From Comamonas testosteroni ATCC 11996 (lineage in GTDB: Bacteria; Pseudomonadota; Gammaproteobacteria; Burkholderiales; Burkholderiaceae_C), in NCBI RefSeq assembly GCF_000241525.1, contig NZ_AHIL01000026.1, positions 279,649 to 343,648 on the forward strand: a stretch of 64,000 nucleotides of DNA. Direction: 5' to 3'. The position numbers were made by a program, and so were the translations under genes. Below are positions 7,204 through 17,215 of this stretch, in pieces. Position 1 is the stretch's first letter. Each line of letters begins with the position of its first letter. The notes under the pieces were generated by a model. It was not told the DNA's origin. It did no database searches and saw only the letters and a list, made by a program, of their open reading frames with translations.

Positions 7204-10200
7204 GTGAATCAGGTCCATCGTGTGGTATTTAACGCCGTGACAGGCGTGTGGCAAGCCGTCAGCGAAATCGCCAAAGGCCGTGTGAAAAGTAGCCGTTCTT
7301 CTGTGGCGCTTGGCGGTGTTGCGGGGGTTGTTCTAGCCGGTGCGCTGGGTAGCGGATCGGCTTTGGCTGCAATTGAGCAAGAGTTCTATTGGGACCCTGC
7401 TCAGATTGGCATTCCTCCGGGATCGGGCGGTAGCGGTGTGTGGGATAACTCCAATCCTATCTGGACCGATGGTTTTGGTACCACTTCATGGTTCGGCCCT
7501 GCTGTTGCAGTCTTTCAAGGTGCAGCAGGTATTGTTAACGTGGGCAATCCTAATCCTACAGGCGTCGTGGGGCTGAAGTTCGTCACCAATGGCTATTTGC
7601 TGAATGGGGGCACCATTCAACTGATGAATGGCAGCAGTGGTGCCTTTGATGTCAGTGTCGAACCCAACGTCACTGCTACGGTCAATACATCGCTTACGGG
7701 CATTAGCCACCTTCGCAAGCTCGGGTCTGGCACTCTTGTGCTGAATGGCGGGAATTCCTATACACAAGGAACCTCGCTGGCTGCCGGGACACTGGTGGTC
7801 GGCAACAATGCCGCGCTGGGTGCTGGTGCATTGACTGCGCTGGCGGGAACAACGCTAGATGCCAGCACCACCGTGGCGCTAAGCAACGCTGTCGCCCTCA
7901 ACGGCAACCTGAACATCGCCGGCAACGCAAACCTGACCCTCGGTGGTGTGCTCAACGGAGCCGGTGGCAGCCTTGTGAAGAACGGCGCGGCCAATCTGAT
8001 CCTCAACGGCAGCAACACCTACAGCGGCGGTACCACCCTCAACGCTGGTACCCTGACCGTTGGCAATGCTGGCGCGCTGGGCAGCGGCGATCTGACAGTC
8101 GCCGGCGCCGCGACCCTGGACAACAATACCAGCGTGGCGCTGGCCAACAATGTGGTGCTCAACGCCGACCTAGGCATCGGCGGCAGCAATGCGCTGACCC
8201 TGGGCGGCGTAGTCAGCGGCGCCAGCCAGCTGATCAAGAACGGCACGGCCAACCTGACCCTCAACGGCAGCAACACCTACGGCGGCGGCACCACCCTCAA
8301 CGCCGGCAGTCTGACCGTTGGCAATGCTGGCGCGCTGGGCAGCGGCGATCTGGCGGTGAATGGGGCGAGCACGCTCAACAGCAGCGCCAACGTGACGCTG
8401 AGCAACGCGATTGCGCTCAACACCAACCTCACGGCGGGCGGTGCCAATGCGCTGACCCTCGGCGGCGTGATCAGCGGCTACGGTAGCCTGATCAAGGTCG
8501 GTAGCTCGAGCCTGACCCTCAACGGCAGCAACAACTACGACGGCACCACCGCGTTGAACACCGGCACGCTGATCGTCGGTAGCAACATGGCATTGGGCCG
8601 CGGTGTGCTGAACGCCAACGGCGGCACCACACTGGATGCGGGTGCGGCAGTGTCGCTGACCAACAACGTCAACCTGGGCGGCAACCTGACCGTCGCTGGC
8701 AGCAATGCCCTGGCCCTCAACGGTACGGTAGGCGGCATCGGCGGGCTGATCAAGAACGGCGCCGCCGACCTGACCCTCAACGGCACCAACACCTACTTCG
8801 GCAACACCGCGCTCAACGCTGGCAAGCTGATCATCGGCAGCAATATGGCGCTGAGTAGCGGCGCCCTCAACGCAGCGGCCGGAACGACGCTGGATACCAA
8901 CACCAGCGTCAGCTTGGGCAACACAGTGAACCTGGCCGGCGCCCTGAACATCGGCGGCACCGCAAACCTGACCCTGGGCGGGGCGGTGAACGGCGTCGGC
9001 AGCCTGGTGAAGAACGGCACGGCCAACCTGACCCTAGCCGGCAACAACACCTATGTCGGCGGCACAACCCTGAATGCCGGGACCCTGACCATCGGCAGCA
9101 ATTCAGCGCTGGGCAGCGGTGCGTTGACCGTCTCCGGGGCCGCGACCCTGGACAACAGCTCGGCGCTGGTCAACCTGAACAACGCGGTCACCCTCAACGC
9201 CGCCCTGACCGTCGCCGGTTCGCAGAACCTAGCCCTGGGCGGAGTGATCAGCGGCACGGGCTCGCTGGTCAAGAACGGCACGGCCAACCTGACCCTCAAC
9301 GGCATCAACACCTACCAGGGCGGCACCACCCTCAATGCCGGCACGCTGACCCTCGGCACTCCGGCGGCGCTGGGCAGCGGCGCGCTCACCGTCAGCGGGG
9401 CGGCGACGCTGGACAACAGCTCGGCCCTGGTGCTGGGCAACGACATCACCCTGAACGCAGGGCTGACCGTGGCTGGCAACAACAGCCTGGTGCTCAGTGG
9501 CGTGGTCAGCGGCGCTGGCAACCTCACCAAGAGCGGCCTCGACGACCTGACGCTGATGGGCACCAACACCTTCACCGGTGCGCTGAACATTCTCGCCGGC
9601 AGTGTCTCGACCCTGAGCAGCGGCGCGCTGGGCAACACCTCCGGCGCGGCCATCAGCGCCGGGGCCAGCCTCAACCTGGGCAGCGACGCGAGCATGGGCG
9701 GGCTGAGCGGCAGCGGCAGCGTGCAGGTCGGCGCCGGCAGCACCCTGACCGTGGGCGGGGTGAGCACCACCAGCACCTTCGACGGCGGCATCAGCGGCAG
9801 CGGCGGCCTGACCAAGGTCGGCACCGGCACCCTGAACCTCACCGGGATCAGCGGCCTGACCGGCAACACGCTGGTGAGCGGCGGCACCCTGAACCTCAGC
9901 GGCTCGCTGGGCAGCGCTCAGGTGGATGTCGGCAGCGGCGCGACCTTCACCGGCAACGGCACGGTGGTCGGCCAGCTGAACGTCGCCAACGGCGGACACC
10001 TGGCGCTGTCTTCGGGCAACCAGCTGTCGGCGAGTGGCTTGACCCTCGGCGCCAGCAGCAACCTCAACGCGGCCTTGGCCGCGCCGTCGACCACCTCGCT
10101 GATCGACGTCGGCGGCAACCTGACCCTGAACGGCAACCTCAACGTCACCGACGCCGGCGGTTTCGGCGTCGGCGTGTACCGCCTGATCAACTACACAGGC

Positions 10201-13200
10201 AGCCTGACGAACCTGGGCCTGGACGTGGCCAGCGTGCCGGTCGGCTTCGGCCTCGGCGACCTGGTGGTGCAGACCTCGGTCGGCAACCAGGTGAACCTGC
10301 TGGTGTCGGCGCCGAACGCCAACATCCGCTTCTGGGACGGCAGCAACACCGTCGCCGATGGTACGGTGGACGGCGGCAGCGGTACCTGGAACAACGCGGG
10401 AACCAACTGGACCAGCGTCAACGGAACCCTGAACCAGATCTGGGCCGGCGATTTTGCCGTGTTCCAGGGCACCGCCGGCACCGTGACGGTGGACGGCACG
10501 CAACTGTTCACCGGCCTGCAGTTCACCACCGATGGCTACAGCCTAGTCAACGGCACGGCGGGGCAACTGACCGCCGTCAACGGCACCGGAGGCACCACGG
10601 CGGTGCGGGTCGACCCGGGCGTGACCGCCACGATCGGCGTGAACATTGACGGCACCGGCACCCTGGCCAAGCTGGACAGCGGCACTCTGGTGCTCAATGG
10701 CGCCAACACCTACAGCGGCGGCACGCTACTCAATGGTGGCAAGATTGTCGTTGGCAACAACACCGCGCTGGGAAGTGGCGACCTCAGCACCGGCGCGAAC
10801 ACCAGTCTCGATGCCAGCGGCGGGGGCGTCACTCTGGCCAATGCCGTGCATCTAGGTGGCACGCTTAACGTGCCAGGCAGCGCCAATCTCACCCTCAATG
10901 GCGTGCTTGATGGCGTTGGAGGTCTAAACAAGTCGGGTGCCTCAACCTTGACCTTGACCGGCGCCAACAACTATTTAGGGGGTACCACCCTCAATGGCGG
11001 CACCCTGCAGGTCGGCAGCAACAACGCGCTTGGGCAGGGCGCCCTGACCGTCGCTGGTGCCTCGACCCTCAGCAGCTCCGGCAATGTCACCCTGGCCAAT
11101 AACGTTACCCTCAACGCCGGCCTCACTGTCGATGGCGGCAACGACCTGACGCTCAACGGTGTGATCAACGGTACTGCTGGTTTGACCAAGAGCGGCAGTG
11201 GCAACCTGACCATCAATGGCAACAACGGCTACCAGGGCGGCACCCAGCTCAACGCCGGCCGACTGACCTTGGGTAGTAGTGGCGCCTTGGGCACAGGAAC
11301 GCTTGCGGTTACGGCCGACGCCACTCTCGCCAACATCTCGCCGATGGCCCTGGGCAATACCATCGCTCTGAGCAATAGCGCCAATCTGACCGTCGAAACA
11401 GCCAACGCACTGATCCTCAGCGGCGATCTTGGTGGCAACGGCAACCTGATCAAGACCGGCGTGGACGATCTCACCCTGGTCGGGGTCAAGACATTTACCG
11501 GCAATGTCGATATTCAGGCTGGTTCGCTCACCACACTTGGCAGCGGTGTGTTGGCAAACGTCGGAACCCTCAATGTTGGCTCCAGCGGCCAGTTAAATCT
11601 CAATGGCAACGCCAGCCTGGGCAGCCTGACCGGCAGCGGCCAAGTTGATGTTGGTATTGGCAGCGTCCTGAGCCTTGGCAGCAACAACTTCAACAGCACC
11701 TTCGTCGGTAGCCTCAATGGCCTGGGCGGGCTGACCAAGGTCGGCAGCGGCACCCTGACCCTGACCGGCAACAGCAACCTGGCCGACAACACCCTGGTCA
11801 ACGCCGGCACCTTGAAGGTTGACGGCACCTTGGGCAGCAACCTGCTGACGGTGGCCAGCGGTGCGACCCTTACCGGCAGCGGCAATGCCAATGCCACGGT
11901 GGTCATCGGCAACGGTGGCCAACTGGCGGGGCAGAGCGGCAGCACCCTGGGTCTCGGCAGCCTGGTGCTCAATAGCGGCTCGATCGTCAATGCGGGCCTG
12001 GGCGCTCCGTCTACCGGCGGCACGGCCCTGTTTAGCGTTGGTGGCAATCTGACCCTCGACGGCACGCTTAATGTCAGCAACATCGGTGGCTTTGGCAACG
12101 GTGTGTACCGGATCTTCAACTACAGCGGTGGGCTCACCGACAACGGTCTGGACTTCGGCAGCCTGCCGCTGGGCGTGGCCCTTGGCGATGTGAGCCTGCA
12201 GACAGCCCTGGCGAATCAGGTCAACTTGCTGGTCAGCTCTGCGGGACTGGGTCTCCAATTCTGGAACGGTAGTCAGACTGTTCCTACAGGCCAGATTGAA
12301 GGTGGCGCAGGTGTATGGAATGCTAGCAACTCCAACTGGAGCGATGCTAACGGCATGCTCAGCGCCACGTGGGGCAATAACTTTGCAGTGTTCCAGGGCA
12401 CAGGAGGTGACGTCACTGTCGAAGGAAGTCATACCGTCAATGGAATGCAGTTCGTCAGCAATGGCTATCGTCTGCTGGCGGGCACTGGTGGCGAGCTCAA
12501 CCTTGTCAATGACACTGGTGGGAATACCAATCTGCGCGTCGACCCAGGCGCGACCGCCATCCTCGACGTTGGTCTGACCGGCAGCGGCAAGCTCAACAAG
12601 CTTGACACCGGAACCCTGGTGCTTAACGGCAGCAATACCTATACCGGTGGCACCGTCCTCAGCGGCGGCACCTTGGTTGCTGGAAACAACAATGCTCTAG
12701 GTAGCGGAATGTTGGAAACCGCTGCTGGTGTAACGCTTGACAGCAACACCGCTGTGAAATTGAGCAACGCCATCAGCCTGGGCGGTCCGTTGAATATTGC
12801 GGGTAGCAATAATCTGGAGCTGGCTGGAGTGATCAATGGTGCTGGCGGTCTGGTCAAGAATGGCAGTGCGGCCCTTACTTTGAGCGGAAGTAACGGCTAC
12901 AACGGCACCACCACCATCAACGCTGGCACGCTGCAAGTCGGCAATGGTGGCACCAGCGGCAATCTGGGCACCGGCGCTGTGACCAATAATGGCTCTCTGG
13001 TTTTCAACCGCAGCGATGCCACGACCGTCTCCAACAATATCAGCGGCACCGGTAGCCTCGTTCATGTCGGCACGGGCATCACCACCCTGACCGGCAGCAA
13101 CAGCTATACCGGCGGCACTTTTGTGCAAGCGGGTACGTTGAAGATCGGCACTCTCTCCTCGCTGGTGCAAGGCACGCTCTATCAAGTGAGCTCGGGCGCC

Positions 13201-15183
13201 ACGCTGGATCTCAACGGCTATGCACTCAAGACCGGTGGCATCTCTGGCACGGGGCACGTCGCCTTGGGCTCGCAAGGCCTGACGGTGAACACCGCTGCGG
13301 GGGCCGTTTCCGAGTTCGACGGCAAGATGGATGGCACGGGTGAGCTGATCAAGCAAGGCGACGGCACGCTGTCGCTGAACACCGCCAACAGCTTCAGCGG
13401 CGGTGTCAGCCACAAGGGTGGCAATATCAACCTCGGCAACGAGAAGGGTCTGGGTAGCGGCACGCTGTCCATGGACGATGACACGAAGATTACCTTGATC
13501 GCCAACGGCATGACCATTGCCAACAACCTGCACATGACCGGCAACAACGATCCCATCGTTGACACCGGCAGCAACAACGGAACTTGGACCGGTGCCATCA
13601 CCGGAGCGGGCTTCCTGACCAAGCAAGGCACTGGCACGCTGACGATGACCAGCACCGGCAATACCTACACAGGCGCCACCGATGTCGCCCAGGGTACCTT
13701 GCAAGCAGGCGCTGCCAACACCTTCAGCAGCACCTCGGCCCACACTGTGGCCAGCGGCGCTGTGCTGGATCTGGCGGGCTACAACCAGACCCTGGCCAGC
13801 CTGAACAACAGCGGCACCGTCAAGCTCAGCAGCAACAGCGGTGCAGCACCGGGCACGGTGCTGAAGGTTACCGGCGCTTATGTGGGCAACAACGGCAACC
13901 TGGGCCTGTCCACTGTGCTGGGTGCGGACGGCAGCGCCACCGACAAGCTGCTGCTGTCCGGCGCCTCGGCCGTGGCCAGCGGTAGCACCACGGTGCACAT
14001 CACCAATGCCGGCGGTCTGGGCGCTCAGACTACGGGCAACGGTATTGGGATCATCGGTACGGAGAACGGAGCCAGCCTGCAGCCGGGCAGCTTCACCCTG
14101 GCTGGCGGTCATGTGGATGCCGGTGCCTATGAGTACCGCCTGACGCAAAACACCCAGGGTGCGGCTCTGCATTCGACCACTACTGCTCCCACAACGCCCA
14201 CGACACCGACCACGGCCTACCGTGCCGAAGTGCCGCTGCTGTCGGCCCTGCCGGCACAGCTGCGCCAGGCCGACATGGCCATGCTGGGGGATCTGCGCAA
14301 GCGCATGGGCGATGAAGGCGCACAAGCCACGACCAGCTCCGACACAGGCGCCAGCCGCCGAGTGTGGGGCCGTATTCTGCGCACCGATCCCAAGATCAGC
14401 CAGCAAGGCACCGTCAGCCCCGAGAGCAGCGGTCACCTGACCGGCTTCCAGGCAGGTCTGGATCTGTATGCCGACCAGAGCATCAAGGCCGGCATCTATG
14501 TCGGTCAGCTTGAAGGCGACATGAGCGTCAAGGGCTTTGCCAGCGGCGTGGATCGCAAATACGTCGGCTTCAACAACCTGCGCACCCGCTACCTGGGTGT
14601 GTACGGCACCTGGCAAGATCAGTCTGGCCTGTATGCCGATGCCGTGCTGCAAGGCGCTGACTACCGCAGCGACCTGCGCACCGCCGGCGACACAGCCCAG
14701 GCCCGCACCAAGGGCAGCGGCTGGCTGGCTTCTCTGGAAATGGGCAAGGCCTTTGCTGTGACCTCCAACTGGCAGATCGAGCCTCAGGCGCAGATCATCT
14801 ACCGCAAGCTGAGCATCGACGACACAGCGCTGAGCCTGGCCACGGTCAAGAACAAGGCCGACGATGACTGGACCGTGCGCCTGGGTGCCCGCATCAAGGG
14901 TAACTTTGCGACCGGCGCCGGCGTGCTGCAGCCCTATGGCCGCATCAACGTCTACAAGGCGAGCAACACCACCGACATCGCCAGCTTTGCGGCGCCGGGC
15001 GGCACCACCGACATCAAGGCCAAGGGCGGCTATACCGCGACCGAGATGGCTGCCGGTGCGAGCCTGCAGATCAACCCGCGCACCAGTGTTTATGGTGAGT
15101 TGGGCAAGCTGTGGGCCAATGGCGGCGACAGCCGGGTCAAGAGCGGGGTGCAGGCCTCCATTGGCGTAAAGGTGCAGTGGTAA
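7204..15183 (+). CDS. Giant type V autotransporter with PATR-type repeats
   Basis: The 2659-residue product has an extended signal peptide region (MNQVHRVVFNAVTGVWQAVS) and a signal sequence cut near residue 55. The passenger is built from glycine/asparagine-rich beta-helix repeats of the type LVKNGTANLTLNGSNTY-GGTTLNAGTL, spaced about 86 residues. Three larger modules begin near residues 56, 1040 and 1683, each opening with FYWDP, RFWDG or QFWNG and then AVFQG. Residues from about 2385 form a beta-barrel ending in W. Such proteins export their own passenger to the surface, often for adhesion or biofilm. The start is GTG with AGAGGTAAGG upstream. Codon style shifts between modules. Confidence 0.93.
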   Translation: MNQVHRVVFNAVTGVWQAVSEIAKGRVKSSRSSVALGGVAGVVLAGALGSGSALAAIEQEFYWDPAQIGIPPGSGGSGVWDNSNPIWTDGFGTTSWFGPAVAVFQGAAGIVNVGNPNPTGVVGLKFVTNGYLLNGGTIQLMNGSSGAFDVSVEPNVTATVNTSLTGISHLRKLGSGTLVLNGGNSYTQGTSLAAGTLVVGNNAALGAGALTALAGTTLDASTTVALSNAVALNGNLNIAGNANLTLGGVLNGAGGSLVKNGAANLILNGSNTYSGGTTLNAGTLTVGNAGALGSGDLTVAGAATLDNNTSVALANNVVLNADLGIGGSNALTLGGVVSGASQLIKNGTANLTLNGSNTYGGGTTLNAGSLTVGNAGALGSGDLAVNGASTLNSSANVTLSNAIALNTNLTAGGANALTLGGVISGYGSLIKVGSSSLTLNGSNNYDGTTALNTGTLIVGSNMALGRGVLNANGGTTLDAGAAVSLTNNVNLGGNLTVAGSNALALNGTVGGIGGLIKNGAADLTLNGTNTYFGNTALNAGKLIIGSNMALSSGALNAAAGTTLDTNTSVSLGNTVNLAGALNIGGTANLTLGGAVNGVGSLVKNGTANLTLAGNNTYVGGTTLNAGTLTIGSNSALGSGALTVSGAATLDNSSALVNLNNAVTLNAALTVAGSQNLALGGVISGTGSLVKNGTANLTLNGINTYQGGTTLNAGTLTLGTPAALGSGALTVSGAATLDNSSALVLGNDITLNAGLTVAGNNSLVLSGVVSGAGNLTKSGLDDLTLMGTNTFTGALNILAGSVSTLSSGALGNTSGAAISAGASLNLGSDASMGGLSGSGSVQVGAGSTLTVGGVSTTSTFDGGISGSGGLTKVGTGTLNLTGISGLTGNTLVSGGTLNLSGSLGSAQVDVGSGATFTGNGTVVGQLNVANGGHLALSSGNQLSASGLTLGASSNLNAALAAPSTTSLIDVGGNLTLNGNLNVTDAGGFGVGVYRLINYTGSLTNLGLDVASVPVGFGLGDLVVQTSVGNQVNLLVSAPNANIRFWDGSNTVADGTVDGGSGTWNNAGTNWTSVNGTLNQIWAGDFAVFQGTAGTVTVDGTQLFTGLQFTTDGYSLVNGTAGQLTAVNGTGGTTAVRVDPGVTATIGVNIDGTGTLAKLDSGTLVLNGANTYSGGTLLNGGKIVVGNNTALGSGDLSTGANTSLDASGGGVTLANAVHLGGTLNVPGSANLTLNGVLDGVGGLNKSGASTLTLTGANNYLGGTTLNGGTLQVGSNNALGQGALTVAGASTLSSSGNVTLANNVTLNAGLTVDGGNDLTLNGVINGTAGLTKSGSGNLTINGNNGYQGGTQLNAGRLTLGSSGALGTGTLAVTADATLANISPMALGNTIALSNSANLTVETANALILSGDLGGNGNLIKTGVDDLTLVGVKTFTGNVDIQAGSLTTLGSGVLANVGTLNVGSSGQLNLNGNASLGSLTGSGQVDVGIGSVLSLGSNNFNSTFVGSLNGLGGLTKVGSGTLTLTGNSNLADNTLVNAGTLKVDGTLGSNLLTVASGATLTGSGNANATVVIGNGGQLAGQSGSTLGLGSLVLNSGSIVNAGLGAPSTGGTALFSVGGNLTLDGTLNVSNIGGFGNGVYRIFNYSGGLTDNGLDFGSLPLGVALGDVSLQTALANQVNLLVSSAGLGLQFWNGSQTVPTGQIEGGAGVWNASNSNWSDANGMLSATWGNNFAVFQGTGGDVTVEGSHTVNGMQFVSNGYRLLAGTGGELNLVNDTGGNTNLRVDPGATAILDVGLTGSGKLNKLDTGTLVLNGSNTYTGGTVLSGGTLVAGNNNALGSGMLETAAGVTLDSNTAVKLSNAISLGGPLNIAGSNNLELAGVINGAGGLVKNGSAALTLSGSNGYNGTTTINAGTLQVGNGGTSGNLGTGAVTNNGSLVFNRSDATTVSNNISGTGSLVHVGTGITTLTGSNSYTGGTFVQAGTLKIGTLSSLVQGTLYQVSSGATLDLNGYALKTGGISGTGHVALGSQGLTVNTAAGAVSEFDGKMDGTGELIKQGDGTLSLNTANSFSGGVSHKGGNINLGNEKGLGSGTLSMDDDTKITLIANGMTIANNLHMTGNNDPIVDTGSNNGTWTGAITGAGFLTKQGTGTLTMTSTGNTYTGATDVAQGTLQAGAANTFSSTSAHTVASGAVLDLAGYNQTLASLNNSGTVKLSSNSGAAPGTVLKVTGAYVGNNGNLGLSTVLGADGSATDKLLLSGASAVASGSTTVHITNAGGLGAQTTGNGIGIIGTENGASLQPGSFTLAGGHVDAGAYEYRLTQNTQGAALHSTTTAPTTPTTPTTAYRAEVPLLSALPAQLRQADMAMLGDLRKRMGDEGAQATTSSDTGASRRVWGRILRTDPKISQQGTVSPESSGHLTGFQAGLDLYADQSIKAGIYVGQLEGDMSVKGFASGVDRKYVGFNNLRTRYLGVYGTWQDQSGLYADAVLQGADYRSDLRTAGDTAQARTKGSGWLASLEMGKAFAVTSNWQIEPQAQIIYRKLSIDDTALSLATVKNKADDDWTVRLGARIKGNFATGAGVLQPYGRINVYKASNTTDIASFAAPGGTTDIKAKGGYTATEMAAGASLQINPRTSVYGELGKLWANGGDSRVKSGVQASIGVKVQW
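7758..9311 (+). repeat. Tandem DNA repeat of about 258 bp inside the autotransporter
   Basis: At least six successive units with near-identical period (258-261 bp) encode one beta-helix block each. Anchors such as AACCTGACCCTCAACGGC recur at each boundary. The units are similar enough at DNA level to allow slippage or homologous recombination that would change the passenger length. Confidence 0.8.
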
Positions 15184-15229
15184 GCACGAGTGCGTAGCTT
15201 TCCTGCAAAGGAGGCTACATAACAAAACT

Positions 15230-15268
15230 GAGGCCCATAGTCATAATGACTATGGGCCTCTTTTTATA
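15230..15268 (+). terminator. Strong terminator after the autotransporter
   Basis: GAGGCCCATAGTCAT pairs with ATGACTATGGGCCTC and is followed by TTTTTATATT, 46 bases past the stop. Confidence 0.95.
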
Positions 15269-15458
15269 TTGTCACTATGAGAAGTAAAGCTGACGCTGGA
15301 GGTCTGAGTTGCCGACGGCCAGGCAGAGTAGGGTAGCTGTGACGCATGGAAGCGTCAGGGGAGTTTTCTGGGGAGTTTAGGGGGCGCGGCGAGAATTGAA
15401 ATGATGTCGCTCAGAGGGAGAAACACTTGGTGTCACCCCCTTAAACCCCGGCCTGATC

Positions 15459-15475
15459 GGTTCGATTCCCATCGC
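15459..15475 (+). repeat. Putative attachment core, copy 2
   Basis: Exact copy of the 17-bp tRNA-Gly segment, followed by CATAGGCACCA, which looks like an acceptor end ending in CCA. The upstream bases do not form a tRNA. About 90 bp to the left, the reverse strand reads NSPENSPDASMR, like the tail of an integrase of the same type. Confidence 0.4.
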
Positions 15476-15558
15476 ATAGGCACCAATGCTGCAGACCTTG
15501 CAGGTTGGACCGCATCTAAAGACTGCTGCTGACCAGTCCGCTGATGGGGATTGGTTTA

Positions 15559-15622
15559 GACGAGGCGCGAAGCCGCAGGTGGCAAAGAAGTATGACAAGG
15601 CGAAGCAACGACGTATCAAGGG
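15559..15622 (+). repeat. Dispersed intergenic repeat, copy 1
   Basis: Core GACGAGGCGCGAAGCC, then AAGAAGTATGACAAGGCG and AACGACGTATCAAGGG. The same blocks in the same order and spacing occur at 27578, 34168, 38661 and 42703. Confidence 0.8.
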
Positions 15623-15630
15623 TCGTGTTA

Positions 15631-15888
15631 ATGGCCCCTGGCGAATGCGTTGCATTGGTTGGTTGGATCCAGGCAGACTTTGACTGGTATTTCGCGGTGC
15701 TCCATGTAAATCGCGGCAATCAATTTCGCGGCTTTTCGATTAGCAATCGGTTGATGGCCCCCAATTCTCTTTTCTGGGCCAAGGCCTCAATACTCGATTG
15801 GTTGCTGCGAACTAAAAGAAAAATTGCTGCAAAGGAAAAAGCCAAGGCGATCGCGAAGGCGGCAGCGGCTTCGTTGATGACGGTTTAA
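15631..15888 (+). CDS. Hypothetical protein, 85 residues
   Basis: The frame begins directly after the dispersed repeat and ends in an alanine/lysine-rich tail (KEKAKAIAKAAAAS). It includes WYFAVLHVNRGNQFRGFSIS. No ribosome site is evident and I do not recognise a family. The lower GC of this stretch is unlike the neighbouring autotransporter. Confidence 0.3.
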   Translation: MAPGECVALVGWIQADFDWYFAVLHVNRGNQFRGFSISNRLMAPNSLFWAKASILDWLLRTKRKIAAKEKAKAIAKAAAASLMTV

Positions 15889-16214
15889 GGTACCAAAAGC
15901 CACAGCAAGCCAAGTGTTGTGGTCAAGAAGACTGTGAAAATTGCTGCCAGAAGAATTTGACTTTGTTTTTCCCCCGTCAGCCTTTTACGCCGTGAAGAAC
16001 TTGAAAAATAGGCCTGGTGATAGAAGCACAAAAAACAGGCCGAAGTCAGAAGGCTATCCAGCGTCCGCAGCACCAGCTCAATAAATTGCTTCAAGCGCAG
16101 CCATAGAGCCAGAGGTCCGAGCAGGCTTGTACAAGGAGTACACAAGAATTGAGCTTGAGATGAAAGAACTGGAGTGAGATATAAAAAGAGCGAGAAGTTG
16201 GGCAGCTTCCTCAT
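15885..16214 (-). CDS. Possible small membrane protein
   Basis: The 109-residue frame has a hydrophobic N-terminal half and a clear C-terminal helix (ILLAAIFTVFLTTTLGLLWLL). It overlaps the convergent small gene by four bases. Cysteine and phenylalanine content is unusual, and there is no recognised family or ribosome site, so it may be chance. Confidence 0.25.
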   Translation of the reverse strand: MRKLPNFSLFLYLTPVLSSQAQFLCTPCTSLLGPLALWLRLKQFIELVLRTLDSLLTSACFLCFYHQAYFSSSSRRKRLTGEKQSQILLAAIFTVFLTTTLGLLWLLVP

Positions 16215-16411
16215 TGGTGACGCATGCGATGCCTGAAACAGGAGTCACCTGCCGTGCAGCGCTGGGCTAACACGTTGGCGAGCAAGGTTCAGCGAATACT
16301 GTCGCTGAACGTTAAGCCGCCATCCAGGGGCTGTCGACTACTTGAGAGTGATCGCAACGGCTGCACACCAAACCATGCGAAAGCTGACAAGCTTGTACCA
16401 AAGCGTGTGGA

Positions 16412-16837
16412 TCAGGCCATATTTGCGGACCAACTGCGAACTTGCTTTCGTGATTTGATCTTCCAGCCATCCTTTGTGCGCTCAAGGCTGTCTTCATACC
16501 AGAGGCCGCTCACAGAAGTGGCTTCTTTGCCTTCAGGCGTCTTGCCTGTCATGGGGACGATGGCTGCAGATCGAGCGGTGGCGCTATTTCCTGCCAGATC
16601 AATTTTGACGGTAGAGACTGTGTGCTGTGTCGAGGGCAGGCTGCCAAGGATTGGCGCAAAAAACGCTTGCAGCTCGGCAGGAGAGCCTTTGGGGCCACCA
16701 AGAGCGGTGAAGTCCAAAATCGCATCAGGAAGAAATATCGCTTGAAACGAGTGCCAATCCTTTTCATCTAAGGCATGACAGTAACGTGCCAGGAGTTCAT
16801 TGATTTCTACCTTGTCCGAGATGTCCTGAAGTGTCAT
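16412..16837 (-). CDS. SnoaL-like / NTF2-fold protein
   Basis: The 141-residue product starts MTLQDISDKVEINELLARYCHALDE-type (helix 1 of the cone-shaped NTF2 fold), followed by DWHSFQAIFLPDAILDF and a C-terminal WKIKSRKQVRSW. These are features of SnoaL-like proteins that act as small isomerases, hydratases or ligand binders. The start at 16837 has GGAGCC upstream; a longer frame exists but has no family match. It is transcribed divergently from the LysR gene at 17216, which may control it. Confidence 0.8.
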   Translation of the reverse strand: MTLQDISDKVEINELLARYCHALDEKDWHSFQAIFLPDAILDFTALGGPKGSPAELQAFFAPILGSLPSTQHTVSTVKIDLAGNSATARSAAIVPMTGKTPEGKEATSVSGLWYEDSLERTKDGWKIKSRKQVRSWSANMA

Positions 16838-17215
16838 TGCTGGCTCCGTTTGGAAGTCATGATTTGAACCAATCAGGACAATACGAGCATTAGCTGGCTG
16901 GACATCGTCTGTATCGACTATCGCGCATGTAGCGATGCTGTTCGAGGAGCACCTCAGCCTTCGCTTTTGATTGCCCTCGGAGGCAGAGCGCGACCCTGAG
17001 CGGACATTCTCTGAGTAGGCCGGGTGCCGATGTTCTGTCGAAACCCAGATCGGTCTGGACGGATGTGCTGGAAGGGCGCGTTGCGCAAGTCTCGGCAATG
17101 AGAACTTGCCAACGAAACGGCGCGACTTCGATCAGTCAAAGCTCAATGGAATTCAGGAATCCATGGCTGATGTCTTCTATTATTGGTCCAGCCTCTGGAG
17201 TTTATTTCCATAAAC
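16838..17215. other. Divergent intergenic region, SnoaL-like / LysR
   Basis: No gene seen. The region should carry the back-to-back promoters of the two flanking genes; no perfect LysR box was picked out by eye. Confidence 0.4.

Noticed and set aside
9229..10503. 424-codon antisense frame in the autotransporter repeats
   Set aside because: Composition follows the GC-rich coding repeats; no start signal or domain.
12697..15225. 842-codon open frame antisense to the autotransporter
   Set aside because: A shadow of the strongly biased, repetitive coding strand; its translation shows no family and it overlaps the barrel domain.
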